Below are positions 29,860 to 40,014 of a DNA stretch of 64,000 nt, piece by piece. The notes below the pieces were generated by a model. That model was not told the DNA's origin. It made no database searches and worked only from the letters and a program-made list of their open reading frames with translations. The DNA comes from Phytophthora colocasiae (lineage: Eukaryota; Oomycota; Peronosporomycetes; Peronosporales; Peronosporaceae): assembly GCA_018806915.1 (NCBI GenBank), contig JAGKQI010000028.1:620001-684000 (forward strand). Direction: 5' to 3'. Position numbers and translations under genes: made by a program. Position 1 is the first letter of the stretch. Every line of letters begins with the position of its first letter.

Positions 29860-32800
29860 GAAGAACTGAGTTCTGCAGTGCGTGAGAGGCACTGGGGCTC
29901 AGCCCCGAAGAGCTCCGTGCTCTTGAACACGGAACGTGTGAGCAAGCAGGGTTTGCTGGTCGTCCAGGTGGACGTGAAGGGCTTTGAGAAGCCATGGATC
30001 GTGTTGATCGATTCGGGAGCGTCTGGCAACTATGTCAGACGCTCCACTGTTGAGGGTAGTCAGCAATATGCTGAGGCGCTTCGAGCGCGAAGTGGTGACA
30101 CCGTCACTGTCCGTCTAGCGACGGGCGTCCGTGTCACGGTAGCCAAGGTCCCCATGGACCTGCGGCTGAAGTTCTTGGACTTCGACAGCGTGGAACGCTG
30201 CTTGGTCCTGGACCTGGATTCGAGGTATGACCTCATCCTTGGTATGGCGTGGCTGGAGCGCCACGAGCCATGGATCGATTGGAGGTCGAAGACCTTAGGT
30301 GCTACGCACTTCTCTCCTAGTGGAGCTTTGGCGAGTCATGAACCCACCTCTGCTAGGAAGCAGAAGCGCTATTGGCGCGAGCATCGGGCCGAGTCGGCTA
30401 TGATGCTGGAAGTCGGTGTGTCCGAGTTAGTGGACAGCACCGAGTGCAAGAACCGCAGTCCTGTTGAGCGCGTAGCGCTGGTTGACAGTGAGTCAACGTG
30501 TGGGCAGAACCCACGTAATCCCTGTGGGGCGGCACGTACTCCGCCGAGCGATGCTGGTCGTGGACCAAGTAGATCGCTGAATGTCTCTGACATTGGACCA
30601 GCTACGGTCATTGATTGTGCAGCGGCACGTACTCCGCTGAGCGACATCAGTCACCGACCGAGTGGATCGCTGAGTGTCTCTGACACTGGGCCGAGAGAGG
30701 CCGAAACTTGTGCGACGACACGTACTCCGTCTAGTGACGTCGGCGGTAGACTGAGTCAGTCACTGAGTCTCACTGACACTGGGCCGAGAGAGGCCGAAAC
30801 TTGTGCGGCGGCACGTACTCCGTCGAGTGGACGCTCGTTAGCTAGACGACGACGTCGTAAGGCCCTTTGGGCGAGACGCTCTGCGTCTGAGTCATCTGTG
30901 ACGTCGAGTACCGACGCACAGGAGGGCTGTGGGCAGCTATACACTCTGGTTGATAGAGTGGACGGCAGTGCCGAAGGCAGCGTCCTGCTGGACGAGCTGC
31001 CGAGTGTTGACAAGCTCCTTGAGCTAGAGGAGATGTCGTTCGCCGACTTTGGCGATGCCTTAAAGGCTGGCGAACTCGCCGAGGTGGTCATCGTTCGACC
31101 TGAAGAGGAGTTAAACTCATCGTCCCTCGTTGACGAGTCCGTCTTGGCCGAGGTCAAGAAGGCGATGAGCGCCAGGAGTGGATCGGAGATCCTCAAGAAT
31201 CCCTCGGATCCCTTCTACTCCTTGCTGAAGGAATATGGAGACGTTGTTTCAAAGGAACCACCGAGTGGCCTGCCTCCTGACCGAGGCGTTCGTCACGAGA
31301 TCGACTTAGTTCCCGGAACTAAATACTGCGTGACCCGGCAGTGGCCTCTTCCTAAAGAGCAATGCGACGTCATTGACGCCTTCTTCCGTGCTAAGCACGC
31401 GGCGGGCCTCGTGCGCGAGAGCAAGTCTCCGCACTCCGCGCCAACGTTCTGTGTCAGAAAGCCGAATGGCAAGTGGCGTATCGTTCACGCTTTTAACAAG
31501 CTCAACGCTTCCACGATTCCGGCGCAGACGCCGATTCCTAGGAAGGATGTTCTTCAGAACAACATGGTGGGTTGCACCATGTACAGTGCGCTCGACTTAG
31601 TCGATGGCTACTATCAGCTGCTCATGCGAGCCAGTGATATTCCGCTTACAGCGGTGAGCACTCCGAGCGGTATGCTCTGGGAGTGGCTCGTCATGCCCCA
31701 AGGGCTGTCGAACGCGACTGCGACGTTCAACCGTCTAGTGACGCAACTGTTTAGACCCCTGCGGGCATTCGCACAGACGTACTTCGACGACGTGTTCGTC
31801 CACAGTCGTGCTGAGCACGGGAAGACTGATGTCGAGGTACACGTGGAACACGTGAGAGCAGTGCTCGAGTGCATGCGCACAAACAAGTTGTACGCCAACG
31901 CGGACAAGTGCGTCTTTGGCGCGGAAGAAATCCCTTTCCTATGGTGCTTCATTGGGAAGCATGGCCTTCGTGCTGATTCAGCAAAGGTCAAGGCCATTGT
32001 GGACTGGCCGGTTCCCTTGAACCAGAAGGATTTGCGTAAGTGGCTGGGCTTGGCCAACTACTTGCACAAGTACAGCGAGAACTACGCTGAGTTGGCTCGG
32101 CCACTGTCGGATCTCCTTAAGAAGGATGCCGAATGGGTATGGCGTGCTGAGCACGAGAGTGCGTTCACTCGTATCAAGGATAGCCTGCTTCAGGCACCGA
32201 TACTGGCGTTGCCAGACCCCGCTCGTCCGTTCATCGTTGTCTGTGACGCCTCGGACTTTGCCATCGTCAGTGCTTTGCTACAAGCGGACGCCGACGGGCG
32301 CGAACGCGTCATTGCGTTTGAGTCTCGGCAGCTCAAGGCTGCTGAGAAGAACTATCCAGTTCATGACAAGGAGCTACTTGCGATGAAGTACGCTCTCGTC
32401 AAATTCAGGGTTCACCTGCTCGGCTCCAAGCCGTTTGTGATCTACACGGATCATGCGTCGCTACGCACCGCGACGCAGTCGCCTCACCTCTCCCAGAGGA
32501 TGGCCCGATGGCTCTCCTTCTTTGCGGAGTATAACTTCGAGGTGAAGTACAAGCCTGGCAGGCAGAACGTCCTCGCTGATGCGTTATCACGTCGCCCGGA
32601 CTATGAGTTATCTCATGTCACCTCGGTGACGTCGTCCGTGACGGACATGGTTCGAGCAGCGTACGCTCAGGACGACTCTTGTGTCGCGCTGCTTCAAGCT
32701 CTAGGGAGCGATGAGTTTAAGGACTCAAAGGTGACTCTGTCACGTCGCCTAAAGGCGAGACTCCAACGCTATAGCCTGGAAGGCGGTCTGCTGTACTACA

Positions 32801-34577
32801 GCACGGGTCAGGATGGCCCACCACGTGTGGTGGTTCCTCACGATGAGGACCTGAAGTATCATATCCTCTTTGAGGCCCACGACACGCCCACAAGCGGCCA
32901 CCTCGGTCGCGAGAAGACCTACGGCTCGGTGAGCTCCATGTACTGGTGGCCGAAGATGTACAAGTGGGTCAGCACGTATGTGCACACGTGCGAGACGTGT
33001 CAGCGGGTTAAACCCTCGACGCATGCGGCAGCGCCTTTGGCGAGCTTGCCTGTACCCTCTGGGTGTTGGCAGTCCATGAGTATGGACTTTGTGTTTGGCC
33101 TGCCGAAGGACTCAGCAGGCAACACGGGCGTTGTGGTCTTTGTTGACCGTCTGAGCAAGATGGCTCACCTAGCGGCTGTGCCGGACACCGTCGATGGCGC
33201 TGGTACAGCGACAATCTTTATCGATCGGGTCTTCCCCCAGCATGGGCTGCCAGAGACCATTGTCTCGGATCGAGATCCCCGTTTCACGGGTCACTTCTGG
33301 ACGTCCGTCTTCAAGGTGCTTGGCACTCGACTGGACATGTCCACGGCGGATCATCCGCAGACCGACGGTCAGACTGAACGCGTAAATCGCGTTTTGGAGG
33401 ACATCCTCCGCAGCGTATGCGCTGAACACCGAAGCGTTGGAGCGCTATGCTCCCTCTCGTTGAGTTCTCAATGAACAATGCGGTGCATGCCTCGACAGGC
33501 TTCACCCCGTTCTACGTGAACGGCCTTGCGCATCCGCGCGTCCCGCTCACTCCGCCGCGCGGTGGCCTCGGGCTTAGTGGGGGAGAGGCTGTGCCGTCGC
33601 TCGACTCCGAGCTTGCTGATATCAGCCCTTCTGCTGTGCGTAAACAAGTCGATGACTTCCTCTCGGTGAGATTGAGCGTATTACGCCGTGTGCGTGACGC
33701 GATGACCGAAAGCCAAGACGTTCAGAAGGAACAAGCTGATGCAAAAGGTAGAGGCAATGTGTGGGAATTTAAGGTCGGTGACCAAGTTTTATTAAACGCT
33801 AAGAACCTACCTACACATGCAGTGTCGAGTGTCTTTAAGACGAAATTGCGTCCGCGCTTCATCGGACCATTTACGGTCGTGGCCAAGAAGGGCCTGGCAT
33901 ACACGCTTGACTTGCCAAAGCGGATGCGAACACACCCCGTGTTCTACGTCGGCTTGCTTAAGCCATATCGGGACCCCGCGGGGGTGAGCGCGGAGGCGTT
34001 GGCGCCGACGACACGCGCCCAGGCTGCGTCATCTGCAGCAGCATCGTCACCTGACCCCCCAGCTCAGCGAGCTGAAGCTCCTGCTGATGCAGGCGAGCGG
34101 TCAGAGACTGAGGCCCTTCGAGCCAAGCCACTCGGCTTTCGATCTCCTCCATGTCGTGAGCGAGACGGGCATGTGAATGCCAAACGCTCTTCACGTTCCC
34201 CTGAAGAGACTGAGTCTGACTCTGGAGAGTACCGATCGAGCGATCGAGTTGATACCAGGCGCGCTGCGACAAATAGCGCTCGTCACACTCATCGAGTATT
34301 GCGTCCCGCAGCGAATCGGCCTCCTCCGCCGTTGCTCGATGAGCAGGGGACTCCCCATTACCACGTGGAGCGCCTGATGGCGCGGCGCCGCCATCGTAGT
34401 CAAAACCACTATCTTGTGAAGTGGCGAGGGTATCCTCATTCCCAAAACTCGTGGGAGTTTGAAGGGCCCCTGAGGCAGGACTGCCCTGACGTCGTGGACG
34501 CTTTTGATCGCGAAGATCGGAGGCGCCCGAAGGGCTCGAGGTCGACCACTCGGTCGACACCCGCTTCTCACCACTAG
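29824..34577 (+). pseudogene. pol: D1 Pol: protease, RT, RNase H, integrase, chromodomain
   Basis: One long frame to 33474, then a 1-nt loss near 33437 (D2 keeps the base), after which coding resumes in the next frame to 34577. Protease LIDSGASGNYVRRS near 30006. Linker with 3.5 repeats of about 30 residues (30523-30840; core ARTPxSD...SLSVSDTGP). RT with VRESKSPHSAP and YFDD near 31780. RNase H CDASDFAI, DKELLAMKYAL, YTDHASLR, ADALSRRPDY. Integrase HDTPTSGHLG ... CETCQRVKP, SMDFVFGLP, VSDRDPRF, DHPQTDGQTERVN. Chromodomain YHVERLMARRRH...YLVKWRGYPHSQNSWE at about 34350-34480. Its last 620 bp overlap the antisense frame. Confidence 0.9.
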
Positions 34578-35601
34578 TCTGAGAAGCTGACGGACTAGCA
34601 GCCGAGCTCAGGCTCTGGTCCGTGGCTGGCACAGCCAGCGAGTCTCCCTCGGAGACTGGAGGAGCGTCCTGCGAAGCAGGGATGGTGGTCTGAGAGGCGG
34701 GAGCCACTGCCGTTGTGTGGCGAGGAAAGCGGCCGGGCCGCACGCGTATCTTCGCGTACTGGAAGAGTAGACCTCGAGCGAGGCGGACGTCCACCTCGGC
34801 GCAGCTCTCCATGAGCCGATCGAACGACGCGAGCTTCCGTGAAGCCTCGGCCCAGGTGGCCACATGGACCATGTAGTCCCGGGTAGTCTCCCCGGTTTGG
34901 AGCAGGAGTGGATAAGTCCTCATCTGAGGCACAGACTCCCGTCGTCGTTGCTTATCTAAGCGTTGCCGATACTCGGCGAGTGTGCACACCTGCGGGGTCA
35001 AGAAACGCTCATGGAGCCCCTGTTGCTGCTGAGTCTCTGCCACCGTACGAGGAGGTCCGCCTATGGTGTAACCATGCAGGTTTGGCTGAGCCATCAACTG
35101 TTTCACCTGCTCGGCAGGGTCACGAGGCTCGAAGCCGTAGTCGCGCCGCGACGAAGTCCCTACGATACTCCGAGGAACCGGTCGACGCGACCCTGGGGGG
35201 CTGCTCATGGAGGCCTCCTGCGCCTCATCGAGCGGGTTGGAGATCGTGACCTCTATGCCTCCGGGCGGTTCGGGCTCATCGCGAGCAGGAAGTGGTGGCG
35301 CGTCGCGCAATGCGTTGAGCACCAGGCTCGAGGGTCCCTCAGGGAACGGATTAGGCTGTCGCAACTGCCGTGGAATGGAGTACCGACGCGGATCGCGTGG
35401 AGAGCGTTGCTCAGATCGAGTCGTCCGAGGGCTCGCAGGAGCAGGAGACGCAGGGGCATCGCCCGGTACGGACTCCTCATAGTCCACTTCGATCTCGCCG
35501 TCCTCGGCAGGAGAGCGACGCGGGTCGCGCGTCGGCGACGCTGTCGTGTACTCGAACGGCGAGCCACCACTACCACTTGTAGTCGGGCTGCTCTTGAACA
35601 T
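33958..35601 (-). CDS. Antisense frame of family D, coiled-coil C-terminus
   Basis: Frame opposite to pol, reading from near the 3' LTR back into the chromodomain region. ATG at 35601 gives 547 residues (MFKSSPTTSGSG); the frame stays open upstream to 35961 inside the LTR, without an ATG. N-terminal half is Pro/Ser/Arg/Asp-rich. A more ordered middle block (RDYMVHVATWAEASRKLASFDRLMES, LLFQYAKIRVRPGRF) follows, then a coiled coil at the end (LQSQTQSLQGN ... LHQQELQLAELGGQVTMLLQM). It overlaps pol by 620 bp on the other strand. Degenerate copy in D2. No family recognised; intact length and cross-copy similarity argue for a real gene, but antisense translation is not shown. Confidence 0.62.
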   Translation of the reverse strand: MFKSSPTTSGSGGSPFEYTTASPTRDPRRSPAEDGEIEVDYEESVPGDAPASPAPASPRTTRSEQRSPRDPRRYSIPRQLRQPNPFPEGPSSLVLNALRDAPPLPARDEPEPPGGIEVTISNPLDEAQEASMSSPPGSRRPVPRSIVGTSSRRDYGFEPRDPAEQVKQLMAQPNLHGYTIGGPPRTVAETQQQQGLHERFLTPQVCTLAEYRQRLDKQRRRESVPQMRTYPLLLQTGETTRDYMVHVATWAEASRKLASFDRLMESCAEVDVRLARGLLFQYAKIRVRPGRFPRHTTAVAPASQTTIPASQDAPPVSEGDSLAVPATDQSLSSAASPSASQTSGEKRVSTEWSTSSPSGASDLRDQKRPRRQGSPASGALQTPTSFGNEDTLATSQDSGFDYDGGAAPSGAPRGNGESPAHRATAEEADSLRDAILDECDERYLSQRAWYQLDRSIGTLQSQTQSLQGNVKSVWHSHARLAHDMEEIESRVAWLEGPQSLTARLHQQELQLAELGGQVTMLLQMTQPGRVSSAPTPPRSPPRGPDMA

Positions 35602-35884
35602 CGCTCCGTAGCGAAGGCGAGACGCCGCGAAGTACTCCGAGACGGAGAGCGTGAGAGGAGCCGAGGGCTCGGGCGGGAAAGCGCGGAGGCGCTGAGGCTG
35701 TGAAGCCAGAACACGGGACACCCGAGGAGCGGTAGGCTCGCTGGAGCGAATGGGAGAATGTGCTCGTTGAGCCAGCGCGCACGGGCACTCTCGTCGAGAG
35801 AGTTCTTTTATCGGAAAGTTGCCGGTGACAGGCCTTGACAAGGCAGTTATGTCTGCAGTTGTAGATACTGCGTATCCACGGTTT

Positions 35885-35896
35885 GGTGGGGGAGGG
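35885..35896 (+). other. D1 polypurine tract
   Basis: GGTGGGGGAGGG directly before the 3' LTR. Primer for plus-strand synthesis by position and composition. Repeated in D2 (complement at 61472-61483). Confidence 0.7.
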
Positions 35897-36307
35897 TGTA
35901 ACGGGGTTACACGGCGCTGCGCGCCTTGGCTACAGTTGGTGTGGTACACACCGACTATCACACGTCACAGATCTGTGTATGACACATCGTGTTTCTCACA
36001 CGTCACATATGTAGCCATTTGTTGGCAGTTAGCTCAGAGCCACACATTGCATTTAGACTAGGATTTAGTATGTTAGATACTAAATCCGTTACATTTAGGA
36101 TTAGGGCAATAAAATCAATAAAAATCAGTTTGCATTTTACATAATTAGTGTTAGTTCCTTTATTATAGGGACACTGATTGTGGGAGTCCCGTATTTAGTG
36201 GACTACTTGGTTCTTGTATAGAACCGAAGGCTAGTGCCTTGCAAGCAGGACTCTACGAGTCAACTAAACTTCCTCTGTGCCGTGCACACCTACGCAGCCC
36301 CGCTGCA
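35897..36307 (+). repeat. D1 3' LTR (411 bp)
   Basis: Same ends and length as 28400-28810, with about two substitutions (for example A/G in the CAGATCTATG segment and T/C near the end). Confidence 0.95.
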
Positions 36308-37950
36308 ATGCGCAGGTGCAGTGATGTTGGCTTCAACGGTAACACGAGCGAAGAATGGTAAAGCAGTAGTACCCATGATCAACGCAGCACCAGGAAGAAC
36401 GAAGTTACCCTCGAAGAAAGAGCTTGGAGTCTGGATACCAATTGATGATGACATGGAAGTCCTTGAAATCAACGGTGAATTGGAACGCAATCGAGTGAAG
36501 ACGTGGCTGGACGGAATAAGCAGTCAAGAACCTCTCAAAGACGAAGACAACGTAAGGATCGGTGTGGAGGATGACGACAGTCGAGAGTTGGTTCTGAAGT
36601 TGTTACGAGCCTATAGGAATCTGGTGGAGACTACGGGTGATTGTCCGCCACCGACGGCAATACCAGTAGAACATCACATTGACAGGGGATGCTGCTCCCA
36701 TCATGCTGAAAAGGAGACGACAGGCACATACTGACGACGCAATTATCGAGGAAAACGTAAAGAAGATGTTGGTGGCCGGAGTGATCGAGGAGGGGAACGG
36801 TGCTTGGGGTTTTCCTGTCGTATTAGTACGTAAGAAGGATGGAGAGGTCAGATTCTGCGTGGATTATCGAGCACTGAATAAAATCACACGGAAAGATGTC
36901 TATCCCTTACCACGAATTGATGAAACGTTGGAAGCGCTTGGTGGAGCACTGTTATTCTCAACACTTGATTTGAAAGCAGGTTACTGGCAGATTCTAATGG
37001 CCTTACGAGACAAAGTGAAGACGGCTTTCATGACGAAACAGGGACTATATCAATTCCTACGAATGCCTTTTGGACTGATGAACGCACCTTCCACGTTTCA
37101 GCGAATGATGAACGGAGTATTGCGAGGTCTTACTTGGTCGACTTGCCTGGTGTACCTGGACGATATCGTAATCTATACGAGAGGTGGCATTGAGCGACAC
37201 GTGATCGAACTAGCTTGTGTGTTAGAGCGACTATCTCAAGCGGGTTTGACGCTCAAATTGAAGAAGTGTGTATTTGCTACTAAATCGATGGAGTACTTGG
37301 GCCACGAATCTTTGTCGAAAGAAGGCGTACGACCACTGGATCGATTGGTGACTGCCGTGCGAGATTTCCCAAAGCCGAACGATGCTGTGGAAGTGAAGAG
37401 ATTCGTGCATCTCGCAGGTTACTACCGAAAATTTGTGCCAGAATTCGGTACTTTGATGGAGCCGCTGACGACGCTGCTGCGTAAGAAAGTGAAGTGGAAA
37501 TGGGGGGCTTCACAAGAGGAGGCGTTCCTCGCGGTAAAGAAAATATTGACGACGAAACCGGTGTTGAGGTATCCGGATTTTCGATTGCCATTTCGATTGA
37601 GTACGGATGCTTCTACGATAGGACTGGGAGCGAGTCTGATGCAGGATGGAGGCGACGGATGGCAACCTGTGGCTTATGCAAGTAAAGTGAACAACGACGC
37701 TGAAGCCAAGTACGGAATTACTGAGTTAGAATGTCTCGCGGTAGTATGGGCTATCAAACTGTTCAGACCTTACCTGTACGGACGACGATTTGTAGTGGTG
37801 ACGGACCACGCAGCCCTGAAATGGTTGATGACCAGTACGAACCTGACGGGTAAACTACATCGCTGGGCGCTGATTCTTCAAAAATATGATTTTACTGTTG
37901 AATACCGGGCAGTACGAATGTAGTTGCTGATGCGTTATCCAGAGCTCCGG
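36308..37950 (+). pseudogene. pol: C reverse transcriptase and RNase H, two frameshifts
   Basis: Continues C pol after D1: protease-RT connector (CAGAVMLASTVTRAKNG, PVEHHID), frameshift by one missing base near 36690, then RT with GVIEEGNGAWGFPVVLVRKKDG, FCVDYRALNKIT, LKAGYWQI, MPFGLMNAPSTFQRMM and YLDD near 37156. RNase H: STDASTIGLGASL, ITELECLAVVWAI, VTDHAALKWLM. A second missing base near 37905 ends the frame at TAG 37921; the downstream base order still encodes NVVADALS in the next frame. Typical Ty3/Gypsy spacing otherwise. Confidence 0.88.
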
Positions 37951-38095
37951 TTGTATCGAAGACGTTGGCCGCAGCAGGACGGAGGAAACGAAAGAAGCGA
38001 AGGACGGCGGACGATCAAACGAAGAGCACTGAAGCGATTAAAGCGACGAGTACGGGTGGCGCACGTTGTATGACGACAACGGAGCAGGTTCGAAG

Positions 38096-38375
38096 TGCTA
38101 AGACTGGAAAAGGGCAAAAGAAGAAGGACAAAAAGCTGTTACCGAACGACGTGAAGAAACCAATATCGCGGAGCGAAGCATTGAAACGGACCCCTAATGA
38201 GACCAATGAGGTGTAACGAATGTATGAAGATGTGCTAAGACTGGAAAAGGGCAAAAGAAGAAGGACAAAAAGCTGTTACCGAACGACATACACGTGAAGA
38301 AACCAATATCGCGGAGCGAAGCATTGAAACGGACCCCTAATGAGACCAATGAGGTGCAACGAATGTATGAAGATG
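38096..38375 (+). repeat. Tandem duplication of ~137 bp in the C spacer
   Basis: TGCTAAGACTGGAAAAGG starts at 38096 and again at 38233, with the following ~135 bp repeated; the second unit has 6 extra bases (ATACAC). The unit length is not a multiple of three, so the duplication itself breaks the frame between RNase H and integrase. Confidence 0.82.
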
Positions 38376-40014
38376 CTGAAGTAACCGCGAGCGGGTCGAT
38401 GACTGACAGTGGACGGACAACGAAGGAAACGAGGAGCGGGTCACCTGCCAAAAGCACCTTGTCAGTTGAAGTTGCCACCACTAATGCTGATGACGCACTA
38501 CGAACCGAAACCAACGAAGTGACGGCGTTGCGAACGACGAACTTGGTGCCGATACGAGGACCGGCGACCAGTGTAACGATTCAGCGGACGAGTACGAATG
38601 ATGCGCGTTGGAGTGAACACGAACGAGCACGTGACGAACGCCGACGGAGACGGGAACAGGGTGACACCTTGCAGTTAACGGACGAAGAAATCTGTGAAGC
38701 TCAGATGCAGAGTAAACTGGTCCAACGATTAATCAAAGACGGCGAGTATCGAACATGCGAGTGACGACGAGCTACGGTATGGCTGTGATCGAAACGACGA
38801 ATGGCATACGGGTGATATTACCACCAATTGCATTCAAAGAATGTCATGACTCAATATGGGCTGGACACTTACGGACGACGCACACTCAAGCAAGAATTTC
38901 CCAAGTGTATTGGTGGCCAAACTTGGCAAAAGACGTGAAATGCTGGATACGAGGATGTCAAGAATGCGGTAGCCGGAAAGCGAAGCCGAAAGAAATTGTA
39001 CCTCCATTGCGAAGTTTACGAGGAGGAGACGTTGGCGATCGCTGGGCATTAGACGTAGCAGGGCCCTTACCTGTTGGCGACACTCAAGCAAGAATTTCCC
39101 AAGTGTATTGGTGGCCAAACTTGGCAAAAGACGTGAAATGCTGGATACGAGGATGTCAAGAATGCGGTAGCCGGAAAGCGAAGCCGAAAGAAATTGTACC
39201 TCCATTGCGAAGTTTACGAGGAGGAGACGTTGGCGATCGCTGGGCATTAGACGTAGCAGGGCCCTTACCTGTTGGCGACACTCAAGCAAGAATTTCCCAA
39301 GTGTATTGGTGGCCAAACTTGGCAAAAGACGTGAAATGCTGGATACGAGGATGTCAAGAATGCGGTAGCCGGAAAGCGAAGCCGAAAGAAATTGTACCTC
39401 CATTGCGAAGTTTACGAGGAGGAGACGTTGGCGATCGCTGGGCATTAGACGTAGCAGGGCCCTTACCTGTTGGCGAGAACGGACAACGGTATGTGATTGC
39501 AGCGCTGGAGTACGTGACACGATATGCAGTTGCCACGACGATAGAGACTCATGAAGCGGACAAAGTTGCGAGCTTCCTGATGAAGGAGATTGTCTTGAAA
39601 TTTGGACCTTTCCGGGAGCTGTTGACGGACGGAGCCCCTGAGTTGACGGGCAAAGAGCTGGTGAGACTATTGGAGGCTCAACAGACGAATCCAGTGCCGT
39701 ACTGACCTCAGATGATTGGACTAGTGGAACGGTTCCACAGGACTTGGAAGGATTGTGTGGCGACCTACATGAGTGACGAACGGCAATGCGACTGGGATAA
39801 CTGGGTGGATTTCGCTGTCTACTCATACAACTCGGGTAAACACTCGACAGTGGCGTTGTCACCTAACGAATTGATGATGGGACGAAAGTTGAGGACACCG
39901 AACGAATTATTGCGGAGTACACATGTGACCGAAGCAGGTGACCTGTTAGAACATCATCAGAAGCTGCTGAAGACGCTGAAAGCGGGACATGAATGTGCGG
40001 AAGTGGCAAGAGAG
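38294..40014 (+). pseudogene. pol: C integrase, N-terminal and catalytic parts
   Basis: Spacer peptide (LTDEEICEAQMQSKLVQRLIKDGEY) then a one-base shift near 38755, then the zinc region (CHDSIWAGHLRTT ... CWIRGCQECGSRK), first catalytic Asp in WALDVAGPLP, second in LTDGAPELTGKE, Glu in LVERFHRTWK. A 198-bp stretch holding the Cys pair and first Asp is present three times in frame. TGA at 39703-39705 replaces what looks like an Arg CGA codon before PQMIGLVERF. B2 interrupts at 40015 after EVARE; the frame resumes after 53104. Confidence 0.88.
38883..39476 (+). repeat. Exact in-frame triplication, 3 x 198 bp, in C integrase
   Basis: Unit begins CACTCAAGCAAGAATTTCCC at 38883, 39081 and 39279. 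Each is 198 bp (66 codons) and appears identical. It covers the second half of the zinc domain, the linker and the first catalytic Asp. Only the first copy is preceded by the His pair. Confidence 0.95.

Larger units (their letters stand above)
28400..36307 (+). mobile_element. Ty3/Gypsy family D, copy 1 (D1), complete
   Basis: 7908-bp element inserted in C with target duplication ATGCG (28395-28399, 36308-36312). Identical-length 411-bp LTRs differ at about two positions, so it is the youngest large insertion with a clear LTR clock here. Order: LTR, PBS, gag, frameshift site, protease, repeat linker, RT (YFDD), RNase H, integrase, chromodomain, antisense frame, polypurine tract, LTR. Only a gag stop, one integrase frameshift and no other clear lesion separate it from intact. 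Confidence 0.95.

Noticed and set aside
36234..36307. Start of the C RT frame inside the D1 LTR
   Set aside because: Chance read-through; the true upstream sequence is before 28400.
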